Source: Verrucomicrobiales bacterium (GTDB lineage: Bacteria > Verrucomicrobiota > Verrucomicrobiia > Limisphaerales > J093). Taken from it: a stretch of DNA of 64,000 nucleotides. Positions 18,401-28,112 of the stretch are shown in pieces (within the stretch, counting starts at the first letter, position 1; each line of letters starts with the position of its first letter). The translations under genes were made by a program, and so were the position numbers. The stretch lies in assembly GCA_024233305.1 (NCBI GenBank), contig JACKPV010000022.1:676223-740222 (forward strand), written 5' to 3'. A model generated the notes under the pieces. That model was not told the DNA's origin. It searched no databases and saw nothing but the letters and a program-made list of their open reading frames with translations.

Positions 18401-21400
18401 CCTCAGTTCGATCCCGAACGGCAACGGGCCGCTCCCCATCGACACTCGCTATGCGGTCAAGCGGGACGGTTCGCTATGGGTCTGGGGCAACTGGATCCCG
18501 GCGCCATTTGGGCTCGGCGCCGCGATGCTCGAGCAACCGGAGCTGCTGCCACTGCCGGCACGGTGTGTGGATGTGTCCGAGTCCGGCTGGACCTCCCAAT
18601 GGGTATCCGATCTGCAGCCGCTCCTCGTGCTCGATGATGGGGGCATCTACGTCTTTGCTGACGGCCACGCGGTCCCGGCCCTCGACTCCGGGGATTGGAA
18701 GGTCGCCGAATGGGGATTTGGCTCGGGCGCGGGCATCAAGCACGACGGCAGCCTCTGGCGGCTCGTCCCCAACGAGAGGACGGAATCGCCGTTCTTCGAC
18801 GCCGTTCAGATTGGCACGGAGACCGATTGGGCATCGGTGGACACGAATCCTGCCGGCATCCTCTTCGCCCTGAGGACCGACGGTTCCCTGTGGCGTTGGG
18901 CATCGATGCCGGGGCTGCCCAACCAGCTCCTGATGGCCCTGACCGAAACCCCGGAACCGGCCGAAGGCGGCACGGACTGGTTGGTGTTTCAGATCGGTTT
19001 GGAAAAGGGTTTCGGCATCCGCCGGGACGGTTCCCTGTGGGAGATGAACAAGGCCTACAACTGCGGCACCGGCAATCCGCTGCAGTGGCCGGTGCGCCTG
19101 GTCCGGGTCCCGTTCAACCAACCCCTGGCCCGGCCATCGTATTCAAAGCCGTTCCTTACCTCCACCGACGACACCCCCGTCCCCCGGGCCAAGGATGCGA
19201 CCGGCAACCTCCCCGTCCAGTTCGCGGTGGACAGCACCGGGGCCGCCACATTCTCCGTGCCCATCGCCGTTCCCCCGGGAACCGCGGGGATGGAACCGGG
19301 TCTCGCCGTCACCTACCACAGCCGGGGCGGCAACGGTCTGCTCGGCATGGGCGCCTCCCTCTCCGGCCTCTCCACCATCACCCGCTGCGGGAAGACCATC
19401 GCCCAGGATGGCGTGACCGGCGGCGTGCGCTTCGATGCCAACGATCGCTATTGCCTCGACGGGCAGCGCCTGGTGCCGGTCAACGGCGGCGCGGACGGCG
19501 GTGACGGCACCGAATACCGCACCGAAATCGAATCGTTCACCCGGGTTCGCTCATACGGACACGCGGGAAGCGGGCCGGCCTCCTGGAAGGTCTGGACCAA
19601 GAGCGGCCAGATTCTCGAATTCGGCAACACCCCGGACTCCCGCATCGAAGGACAGGGCAGCCCGGAGGTGATGCTCTGGGCGGTCAACCGGATCGAGGAT
19701 GTCCGCGGCAATTACCTCACCGTTTCCTACCACGAGGACAATGCCCTGGGTGAATACACCCCGAATCGCATTGCCTACACCGGCAACGACCAGGCGGGCA
19801 CCGCGCCCTTCGCGGCGGTGGAGTTCCTCTACGGTTCGCGTCCCGATCTCGTGAAGGGACGGGTGGGACCGTTTCCGGTGACGGTTTCCCGACTGTTGAA
19901 GGGCATTCGGACCTCCGTGCAGGGGAATCCCGTCTTTACCTACACGTTCCTCTATGAGGAAGGGCACGCCACCGGGCGTTCCCGGCTCAACTCGGTCACG
20001 CTCTGCAACGCCGACGGCACGTGCTTTCCGCCGACCCGCTTCGACCAGTGGACCGACTTCGACACCGAACTCTTCTTCGCGATCCAGGACAAGTTCCTCC
20101 CCGGCACCAAGTATTGGGCCGATGCCGGTGACTATCGCTATCTCACGGGCGACTTCAACGGCGACGGCAAGTCCGACCTGCTCCACCTGCCGGACGACAA
20201 CCACTACAACGTGTGGTTGAGTGATAGTGGTGGCCGGTTCAATGTGGCTGGTTTCACCCAGGACGGTGTCGGTGATTATCACAAAGACAAAGAGGATCAC
20301 TTCTATTTCGTGGCTGGCGACTTCAATGGCGACGGCCGAACCGACTTCTTCCACCCCCGGCGCGACAATAAGGCCGAGCTCTGGCGTGCGACTCCGGCTG
20401 GCCGTTTCAGTATTTCGGATTGTACCCCCGCAGGTTACGGCGACATTCTGCAGAACGGGGACAAGGGGCATTTGCGCTATTACGCGGGAGACTGGAACGG
20501 GGACGGGCGGACCGATCTCTTCCACGTCGTGAATCCCTCGACGGTCAAGGTCTGGCTTTCCCGCGGCGACGGGACGTTCCGCTTTCTGACCGAGTCCATC
20601 GCCCCTGAAGAGTCCTACCGGCCCACCGAGAACGATGACAACTACCTCGTCTTCGATGTCAACGGCGATGGTCTCACCGACCTCCTCCATATCAAGGAGC
20701 GCGACCAGTACTGGCTCTGGACATCCCTCGGAAACGGTCACTTCGACCGGCAGTCACATGCGCCGGACTACGACCTCGATCTTCGCGCCAATGATTCGGA
20801 TTTCCGCACCGGCGATTTCGACGGGAACGGTCGCACGGACCTGATTCACTTCGCCGGTTCCGATTCGCTTTACGTTTGGATGAGCCTTGGGGACGGGCGT
20901 TTCAACGTCATCCCGCAGACGGCTTCCACGTTCTACCTCGGCTGCGGCAGCAGCGGCGGAGTGCTGAACGCCGATTACGACTTCAAGGGAAAGGACCCCG
21001 GCCGCTATGACGAAAACGCCTACAAGTTCTCGATCGCCGACTTCAACGGCGATGGTCGCACGGACCTCATCCACTTCTTCAGCAACACCGATGCCTTTCT
21101 TTGGATCTCGCGCGGGGACGGCAGTTTCAAGGTGACCCGGCCGTTCGACAACTCCTCCGACGACCCCTACGGCCTGATGGGCGAGGGCGGCTTCCGCTAT
21201 CAAGTGGGCGATTTCGACGGTGACGGCCGGTCCGACCTGGTGCACTTCGTGGATCGGCAGGGGATCCATGTATGGAAGGCTCAAGGGCAGGATCAAGAGC
21301 GTTATCCTGATCTGCTGGGCCGGATCACGGACGGCCAGGGCAATACCACCGAGGTGTCCTATCAACCGCTGACGGACGCGCCCTTCTACACGTCGGGAAC

Positions 21401-24400
21401 GGACGCCGCCTATCCCGTTCAGGATTTGCACGGCCCGCTTTACGTTGTGGAAAGCCAGCGCCTGAGTGACGGCCAGGGTGGGCTCTACGAACTCCTCCAC
21501 CATTACTCGGGCGGGCGCGCGGACATCAGCGGCCGGGGTTTCCTCGGCTTCGCCACCACGGAGGTGGAGGACGCCCGCAACCATTTGCACACCGTCACGC
21601 GCTACCGGCAGGATTTCCCCTACAACGGACAGGTGAAGGAGTCCCGTTTGATCGAGGGCGACGGCACCACGCTCAACCACACCCTCAACACGTGGAACTC
21701 CCGGACCTTCACGGGCCCGGGCCCTGACCGCTTCTTCGTTTACAACGATTCCAGCGTGGCCAATGCCTATGAACTGAACGGCTCGCTCATCACCAGCGTC
21801 ACCACCACCACCAGCTTCAGCGGGGATGATTACGGCAACCCGACCCGGATCATCGTGGATTCCGGCGACGGTTACAGGAAGACCACTGTCAACACCTACC
21901 AGAACGATCCCGGTCGCTGGTTGCTCGGACGGCTCACCCGCGCCGCGGTCACCAGCGACGCTCCAGGCCAGAACGCCCAGACCCGCACCTCGGCCTTCAC
22001 TTACGATTCGGACGGCCTGCTCGCCAGCGAGGTCATCGAACCGGATCACCCCAAACTGCGCCTCCAAACCGACTACGCCCACGACCGTTTCGGAAACCGC
22101 AGCCGTGTCACCGTAAGCGGCAACGGCATCGCCACCCGCACTTCCGGCACCGCCTACGACTCACTCGGTCGCTTTCCCGTTCGCATGACGAACGCCCTGG
22201 ATCACGTCGAGCGGTTGGGCTCCGACGGTCGGTTCGGCGTGGTCACCAACGCCGTCGATGCCAATGGACTCACGACCGCGTGGAAGTATGACGGCTTCGG
22301 CCGGAAACTCCGGGAAACCCGGGCGGACGGCACCACCACCACGCTCACCTACGCCAAGCGCGACGCCAACGCACCGCCCCGCGCGACCTATTTGCTCCGC
22401 ACCAAGGAGTCCGGCCGGGCCCCCTCCACGGCCTATCTGGACAAACTGGGCCGCACCTTGCGCGTGGCCACGGAGGGGCTGGACGGCCGGCTCGTGTTCC
22501 AGGACAACGAATACGACGAGTTCGGCCGCACCAAACGAACCTCGCGGAGTTACTTCCAGGGCGAGACACCTCAATGGACCAAGTTCACCTACGATGTCCT
22601 GGGCCGCGTCCGCACCGAAACCCTGCCCGACGACTCGGTTTCCACCACCAAGTACGAAGGCCGGGTGATCACCGCGACCGATCCCCTCAATCACGTTGCC
22701 ATTCAAACCCGGGACAGTCAGGGACAGCTTCTCCAAGTGGAAAACGACGCGCACAGCGTCATCCACTACGAATACGATCCCTTCGGCAATCTCACCCGCA
22801 CCACCGCCCCCGGAAACGTCGTCACCACCATCGACTACGATCTGCGCGGGCGGAAGACGTCCATGGTGGACCCGGACATGGGAACATGGGCCTACACGAA
22901 CAATGTGTTGGGCGAGCTCATCGGCCAACGGGACGCCAAAGGCCAGGGCGTCAGCTTCGAATACGACAAGCTGGGACGCCTGACCCGGCGCGTCGAGGCC
23001 GAGGGGGAGACCCGCTGGACCTACGACACGGCCGCGCATGGCGTGGGCCGGCTGGCCCGGGTGAACGGCCCCGGCGGCTACACGCGGGTCCATGCCTACG
23101 ATCCCTTGAGCCGGCCGGCGAACCACACCATCACCTTCGAGGGCCAGGATTACACGTTCGGCGCGACGTATGACGCCTTCAGCCACGTGGCAACCACGCG
23201 GTTCCCCTCCGGGGTCAGCCTGAGGAACGAATACAACGCGCGGAGTTACCTCGTTTCCACGTTCAACGAAACGGCGGATCAGGAGGTCTGGCGGTTGAAG
23301 GCGATGAATGCCGCCGGTCAGACCACCCGCGAAACCCTCGGCAACGGCGTCACCACCACGCGCGCTTATGACCCGGAACGCGGCTGGATTGACACCATCG
23401 TCACCGGAACCGACGGTTCCATTCAGAACTTGGAATACGAGTTCAACGACCTCGGCAACCTCCGCTGGCGCACCGATCACCGGCAGGGATTGCTCGAGCG
23501 GTTCACTTACGACAACCTCAGCCGTCTGACCAACGCGGTCATTGATGGCCGGGCTGCCTTGACCTGCGATTACAACCGCCGGGGCGGCATCACGTTCAAG
23601 TCAGATGTGGGAGGCTACGAATACGCCGGGAATGGCGGCGGCCCCAACGCCGTGTCCCGCGCGGGCGGCGTGGACTACTTCTACGACAGCAACGGCAACC
23701 AGACCTCCGGCGGCGGGCGCACCATCACCTACACCTCCTTCAACAAGCCCCTGCTGATCAGCAAGGGCACGGCCACCAGCGCCTTCACCTACGACCCCGA
23801 CCACGCACGCATCAAGCAGGTGGCCACGGTTGGCGGCGCGACCACCACCACGCTCTACCTCGGGGGCGCCTACGAGATCGAACGGCGCGGAACCGCCCGC
23901 ACTGAAAAGCACTACCTCGGCTCGGCGGTTTACACCCGCGAATTCAACGGCGAAACCCTCACCGCCACCCGGACCCGTTACCTGCACGGCGATCACCTGA
24001 GCTCAACCGACACCGTGACCGACGACACCGGCGCGGTGATCGAGCGTTTCAGTTACGACCCATTCGGCAAACGCCGCGACGAAGCCTGGAACAACATCCC
24101 GTCAGGAACCCTCCGCAGCGACGTTACCGAACGCGCCTTCACCGGCCACCTCCAACTCGACGCCCTCGACGTCATCCACATGGGGGGACGTTCGTACGAC
24201 CCGGTGCTTGGCCGCATGCTGAGTGCCGATCCCCTGATCCAATCGCCCGGCAACCTCCAATCGCACAACCGCTACTCCTACGTCCTCAATAACCCCCTCA
24301 CCCTCACCGACCCGACCGGTTACTTCTCGTTCGGGAACGTCCAGCACTTCTTCCGGGAACACGGCAGAACGGCAGGGGCTATTGCTGCGGGTATGGCTGC

Positions 24401-25253
24401 CACGGCGATTAGCGGCGGTTTGGGTGCGCCTTCATTGATCGCAGCTGGTCTGGGTGGAGCTACGCAAGGGGCCGTTGCGTCCAGAGGAGACCTGAGATCG
24501 ACCTTGGTGTCCGCTGGAACCAGCATTGCTTTTCAGGCAGTGGACAATGCCTTCCAGTACCACAAGATCGCCCAGCCGTACACGGCGTTGCCGCAGCAAC
24601 CCGGCGGGTTCAGTGCTGTCGATGCCTCTCGGGGCTTCCACGTGAAGAACTACCTCTTCGGTTCAGCCGGGGCCGACATCTTCGTAAGGTCGGCTGCGCA
24701 TGGTCTGGTGGGCGGCCTCAGCGCGTCGATTCAGGGAGGCAGTTTCCGGACTTCCTTCCTGTTCTCAGCGGGTGGCGGGTTGGGGAAGGGCATCTACGAG
24801 ACCTATGTGGGGGCCAGCGCGACCTTCAGGCTGGGGCGGGAGATTCACGATGAAGGCTATGACACTGGTTCGATGATTGCGGCGGGAGTTCGCATCGGGC
24901 CGACCACCACCGGGAGTAGGTTCTTGGACTTGATCTTCTTCGGCACGGACACCGTCGGATTTCAAGTGCGCCTGCCAAATGATGTCTGGGGACGCGCCCT
25001 GCCTGAAGGAGGGTGGCTCGCAAGTTCACTCCAGTTTGCCGTCCCCGGCATCAACTCCATCTCGAAGTTCCATGATTTCCTGGTCGATTACTACGACTGG
25101 GCTGCACGAGGGCTGGTGTCAGACGCGACCTCAATCATAGGTCTACTACCCAACCAAGCCTTCAACATCCCGACCATGCCACTGGCAGGCGCGGTTACCT
25201 ACTCGGCACTGCTTGCGGGAAACCCTGCGGTGGAAATCGCAAGGCGCAGATAG
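15432..25253 (+). CDS. Giant secreted delta-60/Ig/RCC1/SpvB/FG-GAP/RHS-repeat protein
   Basis: The 3273-residue product has a hydrophobic export segment near residues 75-92 (RLVTAWVALVAAACL), so the real start may be downstream of the ATG at 15432. Domains in order: delta-60 repeats (about 107-460), two Ig-like domains (465-636, YQWFFNGQ and YQWLKDGE), a calcium-type D-rich segment (718-765), RCC1-like blades (890-1230), an SpvB/TcaC-like N-domain (1255-1560), FG-GAP/VCBS repeats of the GDFNGDGKSDLLH type (1567-1953), YD/RHS repeats (2190-2825) and an RHS core with LGRMLSADP (Asp2933) and TDPTG (Asp2960). The C-terminal 310 residues are a distinct tail. From SpvB onward the order matches fused TcB-TcC toxin-complex proteins. 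Role: likely surface or secreted effector; substrate unknown. Confidence 0.85.
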   Translation: MSRIGPAQNLREHRQFKLPGKHPAPAPSGIGGPTKPGLARTTRTHPLRPRPTPPDARTQQLRRRVCRQSSVPRLVTAWVALVAAACLTTQGQNPTCPRPDDSFTSLLPSEAEVYALTPAPEGGILISGSFEAYGGQTRSSVARLLANGALDPAFDPGEGFDGDVYALALLPDGDLIAGGDFLSCDGFPCGSLARLHPDGSVDTTFAADIAGYVNTVVVDAAERILVGGSWETINGNSRVQGLARLTATGGLDPTFASQIPAGLEPYALAVQPDGRILVGGADEVQDATSRSGLVRLLPDGAADRSFFPITVLVHDDLRVNTLVIADSGSILVGGAFELPGETTRETLVHLDATGRLDPSFRPAFASETGWLEVTSMVRDAEGNLTVAGAFQTVNGLPRHGLVRLNPNGGVLPGFDPGDGIDDPGIIWTQAIQPDGGLLIGGYFSGFAGIPRQSLARLVCSGAPPSKPVIVVAPAGGSALQGASFSFTVEADGTPPLTYQWFFNGQPIPGATTPVLTLEDVQPSDVGSYSVSVANSVGETVSQAVALAVLSVPVPPIIEVEPVDLAILAGQDALFAVQATGTAPLSYQWLKDGEPIPGAQSTTLLIQDAQPSDEGGYSVVVTNAAGTTVSREATLVVLDPQAGFEVTDFTWQGGAEGTLRFPAEPGFYYVLLQGVTVTAIVEPVAVYRPETAGDFEVRVPLVADAGSSVFLRLLRVPVSAPLDQDRDGIDDLFELAHPGLLNPVDGNDARLDGDGDWLTNLDEYLLGTSLSEETFLNEPVSLEVVLDDPTGEPAARSLAAEPGVAAVVRAHIPEAFTGVVAVGFYVDDRLKATLTQPPFEWQPTDLSPGVHMLRVKARLRDGSAVSSDNVQHLVPLPPGEITSGATAPTTLAVGVQHALAIADDGTLWAWGSNYNGQLGLGSTGIAASVPTQVSTFTDWLSVAAGGETSLAVRRDGSLWSAGGLDPNGQLPRFGSASFVRVGTDSDWAQVFLSSIPNGNGPLPIDTRYAVKRDGSLWVWGNWIPAPFGLGAAMLEQPELLPLPARCVDVSESGWTSQWVSDLQPLLVLDDGGIYVFADGHAVPALDSGDWKVAEWGFGSGAGIKHDGSLWRLVPNERTESPFFDAVQIGTETDWASVDTNPAGILFALRTDGSLWRWASMPGLPNQLLMALTETPEPAEGGTDWLVFQIGLEKGFGIRRDGSLWEMNKAYNCGTGNPLQWPVRLVRVPFNQPLARPSYSKPFLTSTDDTPVPRAKDATGNLPVQFAVDSTGAATFSVPIAVPPGTAGMEPGLAVTYHSRGGNGLLGMGASLSGLSTITRCGKTIAQDGVTGGVRFDANDRYCLDGQRLVPVNGGADGGDGTEYRTEIESFTRVRSYGHAGSGPASWKVWTKSGQILEFGNTPDSRIEGQGSPEVMLWAVNRIEDVRGNYLTVSYHEDNALGEYTPNRIAYTGNDQAGTAPFAAVEFLYGSRPDLVKGRVGPFPVTVSRLLKGIRTSVQGNPVFTYTFLYEEGHATGRSRLNSVTLCNADGTCFPPTRFDQWTDFDTELFFAIQDKFLPGTKYWADAGDYRYLTGDFNGDGKSDLLHLPDDNHYNVWLSDSGGRFNVAGFTQDGVGDYHKDKEDHFYFVAGDFNGDGRTDFFHPRRDNKAELWRATPAGRFSISDCTPAGYGDILQNGDKGHLRYYAGDWNGDGRTDLFHVVNPSTVKVWLSRGDGTFRFLTESIAPEESYRPTENDDNYLVFDVNGDGLTDLLHIKERDQYWLWTSLGNGHFDRQSHAPDYDLDLRANDSDFRTGDFDGNGRTDLIHFAGSDSLYVWMSLGDGRFNVIPQTASTFYLGCGSSGGVLNADYDFKGKDPGRYDENAYKFSIADFNGDGRTDLIHFFSNTDAFLWISRGDGSFKVTRPFDNSSDDPYGLMGEGGFRYQVGDFDGDGRSDLVHFVDRQGIHVWKAQGQDQERYPDLLGRITDGQGNTTEVSYQPLTDAPFYTSGTDAAYPVQDLHGPLYVVESQRLSDGQGGLYELLHHYSGGRADISGRGFLGFATTEVEDARNHLHTVTRYRQDFPYNGQVKESRLIEGDGTTLNHTLNTWNSRTFTGPGPDRFFVYNDSSVANAYELNGSLITSVTTTTSFSGDDYGNPTRIIVDSGDGYRKTTVNTYQNDPGRWLLGRLTRAAVTSDAPGQNAQTRTSAFTYDSDGLLASEVIEPDHPKLRLQTDYAHDRFGNRSRVTVSGNGIATRTSGTAYDSLGRFPVRMTNALDHVERLGSDGRFGVVTNAVDANGLTTAWKYDGFGRKLRETRADGTTTTLTYAKRDANAPPRATYLLRTKESGRAPSTAYLDKLGRTLRVATEGLDGRLVFQDNEYDEFGRTKRTSRSYFQGETPQWTKFTYDVLGRVRTETLPDDSVSTTKYEGRVITATDPLNHVAIQTRDSQGQLLQVENDAHSVIHYEYDPFGNLTRTTAPGNVVTTIDYDLRGRKTSMVDPDMGTWAYTNNVLGELIGQRDAKGQGVSFEYDKLGRLTRRVEAEGETRWTYDTAAHGVGRLARVNGPGGYTRVHAYDPLSRPANHTITFEGQDYTFGATYDAFSHVATTRFPSGVSLRNEYNARSYLVSTFNETADQEVWRLKAMNAAGQTTRETLGNGVTTTRAYDPERGWIDTIVTGTDGSIQNLEYEFNDLGNLRWRTDHRQGLLERFTYDNLSRLTNAVIDGRAALTCDYNRRGGITFKSDVGGYEYAGNGGGPNAVSRAGGVDYFYDSNGNQTSGGGRTITYTSFNKPLLISKGTATSAFTYDPDHARIKQVATVGGATTTTLYLGGAYEIERRGTARTEKHYLGSAVYTREFNGETLTATRTRYLHGDHLSSTDTVTDDTGAVIERFSYDPFGKRRDEAWNNIPSGTLRSDVTERAFTGHLQLDALDVIHMGGRSYDPVLGRMLSADPLIQSPGNLQSHNRYSYVLNNPLTLTDPTGYFSFGNVQHFFREHGRTAGAIAAGMAATAISGGLGAPSLIAAGLGGATQGAVASRGDLRSTLVSAGTSIAFQAVDNAFQYHKIAQPYTALPQQPGGFSAVDASRGFHVKNYLFGSAGADIFVRSAAHGLVGGLSASIQGGSFRTSFLFSAGGGLGKGIYETYVGASATFRLGREIHDEGYDTGSMIAAGVRIGPTTTGSRFLDLIFFGTDTVGFQVRLPNDVWGRALPEGGWLASSLQFAVPGINSISKFHDFLVDYYDWAARGLVSDATSIIGLLPNQAFNIPTMPLAGAVTYSALLAGNPAVEIARRR

Positions 25254-25570
25254 TGATCTGCCTTCCGACGATGACGCGCAATAACCGGGAGTTGCAACGC
25301 AGGACCACGTGCAGAAGTCGATCTCGCCCACTCAGGGTAGAGCCACTGCTCTGGGCTGCGGCGTCTCCAGTACGATCCTGGAGACAGACGAATAGGCATG
25401 TGGAAGTGGCCCCTGGAATTTCGGTCAACGCTCCCCTGCGATGCGACGGAAACAAGCGTCGCTGCAAACGCGGGGGAGGTGGATGCTCACTATCCCCTCC
25501 CCAATCGAACCCGCGGCCTCATCTCCCAGCGTTGGGTGTCACCTCTTTAGAACGCAGACTCATTCCAACC
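25254..25570. other. Intergenic region, nothing recognised
   Basis: The 317 bases between the RHS gene and the next exported protein hold no small gene that could be an immunity partner on either strand, judged by codon composition. No clear terminator or promoter is seen. Confidence 0.5.
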
Positions 25571-26770
25571 ATGACATCAAAGACCTTGGCATCGATCCTC
25601 CTCCTCGTCACCCCGTCCCTCAACCTCACCGCCGCCGGGCTTGATTCCTGGGAACGCGTGACCGTGTCCGCTTCGGGCCAGAAGATCTTCGGAGTCGCCA
25701 CCGGGGATGGCTGGTGGGCGGCGATCACCGAGGACAACTCACCCAACGGGCACGTGCTGCGCTCCCGGGACGGGCGCACGTGGGAGTCCTGGAAGGTCCC
25801 GCACGAGACCTCGACCACCCGCGGCGTGGACCTCTACGACGTGGCGGTCGGCGATGGCCGGATCATCGCCGTGGGGCGCCAGCTCAGTGCCAACAAGTCC
25901 GTGATCGCCAACTGGCCGCTCGATGCCGCCGCGGGTGCGAAGCCGAAGTACTACTCGACCTCCGCCCGCCTGCTCGGGGTCGTCTTCGCGCAGGGGCAGT
26001 TTACGGCCAGCGGCGACAAAGGCGCCTTGTTCTCCGTCGCAGCGGACGGAACAGCCACCCCGTTGGCGACGGTTTCCTCGACCGACTCGCTGCGCGCCGT
26101 CGCCTTTGGCGGACACCCGGGTCGGTATGCGGCCTTCGAACTCCAGGCGAGCCAGGTCTGGGTTTCGGACGACCGGACGGAATGGACCCCGGCGACGATC
26201 CCGGGCGGACAGGTCACGTGGGTGGACATCGCCCACGTGGGCGACCGTTTCGTCGCCGTCGGGAACATCGGCACAGCGAGCAACGGCGTCATTGCCTGGT
26301 CCCTCGACGGCCTCCATTGGGAGCGCCGCGACCCCTCCGGTTACACCTCCCTCACCAGTGTCGGCGGCGGGGTCGGTCAGTTCTTTGTGAGCAAAGGGGG
26401 CAGCAGCGCGGCAGGCTTGTGGCGTGGCGCCGACATCGGGAATCTCAAGAGCGTCAGCCTGCCCGGGATCACCCCCGTGACGGACATCGCCTACAACGGC
26501 TTTCAATTCCTGGCCGTCGGGGCCGACGGGGCGGGCTGGTTGTCCGGCGAAATCCACGGGTTCGATTACGCCCGTTTGCGGCCTCGCGACGAGCCGGTGC
26601 GGTTCGACTTCGTGGCCGCCCATGGCCGGCGACATCGCCTCGAGAAATCGTCGAACCTCAGAGATTGGGAACTGCTGCTGGACGACGTAGGCCAGGGCAA
26701 CCTCATCCAGTTCGAGCACCCCGCCCGCCACCCGGACCATGAGTACTACCGGATGACCGTGCTTCCCTAG
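25571..26770 (+). CDS. Exported beta-propeller-like protein of unknown function
   Basis: A 399-residue protein with a clear signal peptide (LASILLLVTPSLNLTAAG). The body has about six repeats with strands of the form ...VAVGNIG...WSLDGLHWERRD and ...FVSKGG...LWRGADIG, resembling sialidase/BNR-like or PSII-assembly-like propellers that compare a display with the action of a single event. No catalytic residues can be assigned. The last 65 residues (VRFDFVAAHGRRHRLEKSS..DWELL....YYRMTVLP) form a small terminal module also seen in neighbouring exported proteins. Transcribed in the same direction as the RHS gene. Function not recognised. Confidence 0.7.
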   Translation: MTSKTLASILLLVTPSLNLTAAGLDSWERVTVSASGQKIFGVATGDGWWAAITEDNSPNGHVLRSRDGRTWESWKVPHETSTTRGVDLYDVAVGDGRIIAVGRQLSANKSVIANWPLDAAAGAKPKYYSTSARLLGVVFAQGQFTASGDKGALFSVAADGTATPLATVSSTDSLRAVAFGGHPGRYAAFELQASQVWVSDDRTEWTPATIPGGQVTWVDIAHVGDRFVAVGNIGTASNGVIAWSLDGLHWERRDPSGYTSLTSVGGGVGQFFVSKGGSSAAGLWRGADIGNLKSVSLPGITPVTDIAYNGFQFLAVGADGAGWLSGEIHGFDYARLRPRDEPVRFDFVAAHGRRHRLEKSSNLRDWELLLDDVGQGNLIQFEHPARHPDHEYYRMTVLP

Positions 26771-26790
26771 TCATCCCGACTGCCCTGGAC

Positions 26791-28083
26791 ATGCCCTCCA
26801 TCTTGCGCACCTGCCTCGCGGCCAACCCCGCCTGCCTCCTCACGACTCGTGCCCCCATCTTCACGGCCTTGCTGCTGTCCGGGGGCTTCCTGTCGCCTGG
26901 AGAGACCCATGGTGGCTGCGGCCCACAACCGGACGGCACGAACATCCCTTGCGGCAGCAGCTTCCTGGTGTCCTCGCCATCGCCGGAGAACCAGATCCCC
27001 GACGCGGTACGGCTTTCGTATCGCATCCGGTTCGACGCGAATCTCGGCCCTGAGAATCCCATGGGCTCCTCCTGGAAGCTCGTGTTCTGCTGGGTCAATT
27101 TCTACACGCCCGGAGGGGAGCACCCGCAGAGCATCCAGTTCCAGGCGACCAACGGCCGCCCCCTCTACAACAAGCCGCAATGCGCCACCGGCCACGCCGG
27201 CACCATCCTCTACGAGACCGGCTTCGGCGCCGGCGTCACCGACCTTTACTTCGGCGGTCAGATCGGCGCCCGGTTGGCCGAGCCGGTGGACGAACTGGTC
27301 CTGAACTCCTACGAGGTGGACGCCATCAACGAGCTCTGGCAGATCTCGGCCTGGAGCATGCGACCGCTGAACGGGGAGGAACTCGCGGTCGAGGTCACCC
27401 GGGAAGGCACCACCACCGACGTGGGGGGCTGGAACTGCCCGGATACCTTCACCTTGACCGCGGGCCTCTACCGCATTTGGCGCGTCAGTTGGAGCGACGG
27501 GGCCTTCACCAACACGGTTCGCTTTCTGCTCCCGGAATCGTCCGCGCGCTACCTCCGGGCTGGGGACGCCGTGGTCCTGGCCACGGAGAACTTCACCTCG
27601 CTCAACCCTGGCTACACCCGCGTGACCTTCCGCGATTTCGCGGTTGAATCCGAGCGTGGCGAGACGCGGTCCCTGCACTCCTGGAAAGTCACTGCAGAGG
27701 ACCAGAACGACACCCATTTCGGCTGGGGGTTCCGCCAAGCCTGCGTTGACGACACGCCGGCTATCGAGGTCAGCAACGACGGCAGCCCGGACTACCTGCG
27801 CGTCAACGATCCGCTGAGCCTCGCCGCCGGGGACGATTGTCCTCCGGGTTACCAACCGGTGTTGAACGTCGAGTGGCTGCCCGAGACGAAGTCCATCCGC
27901 CTGGAATGGCCGGTGCGCGCATTCAACTTCGATCTCCTGACGAGCGAGGGTGGCGTTCCGACGGCGGAAGCGTGGCACGAGGCGCCCGTCGTTCCAGAGA
28001 TTTCCCGACGCTCCCTGCGCGTCGAGTTGCCCGCCACGGAGACCGCCGCCTGCTTCATGCTCCGCCAGCCGGCGGGACAGTAA
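26791..28083 (+). CDS. Exported protein of unknown function
   Basis: A 430-residue product with an N-terminal export signal (hydrophobic stretch about 24-36) and several cysteines in the N-terminal third (GGCGPQPDGTNIPCGSS). The middle part looks like a beta-sandwich of the concanavalin/polysaccharide-lyase type (SSWKLVFCWVNFY...), including residue patterns such as LYETGFGAGVTDLYFGG, but no catalytic set can be named. The C-terminal 70 residues repeat the strand pattern of the terminal module in the preceding gene (SIRLEWPV....FNFDLLTSE). It begins 20 bases after the preceding stop, and the next gene may overlap it (TAATG at 28081-28085). Not recognised as a named family. Confidence 0.6.
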   Translation: MPSILRTCLAANPACLLTTRAPIFTALLLSGGFLSPGETHGGCGPQPDGTNIPCGSSFLVSSPSPENQIPDAVRLSYRIRFDANLGPENPMGSSWKLVFCWVNFYTPGGEHPQSIQFQATNGRPLYNKPQCATGHAGTILYETGFGAGVTDLYFGGQIGARLAEPVDELVLNSYEVDAINELWQISAWSMRPLNGEELAVEVTREGTTTDVGGWNCPDTFTLTAGLYRIWRVSWSDGAFTNTVRFLLPESSARYLRAGDAVVLATENFTSLNPGYTRVTFRDFAVESERGETRSLHSWKVTAEDQNDTHFGWGFRQACVDDTPAIEVSNDGSPDYLRVNDPLSLAAGDDCPPGYQPVLNVEWLPETKSIRLEWPVRAFNFDLLTSEGGVPTAEAWHEAPVVPEISRRSLRVELPATETAACFMLRQPAGQ

Positions 28084-28112
28084 TGAGGAGCCACCGGAAC
28101 AAGCTACGAAGT

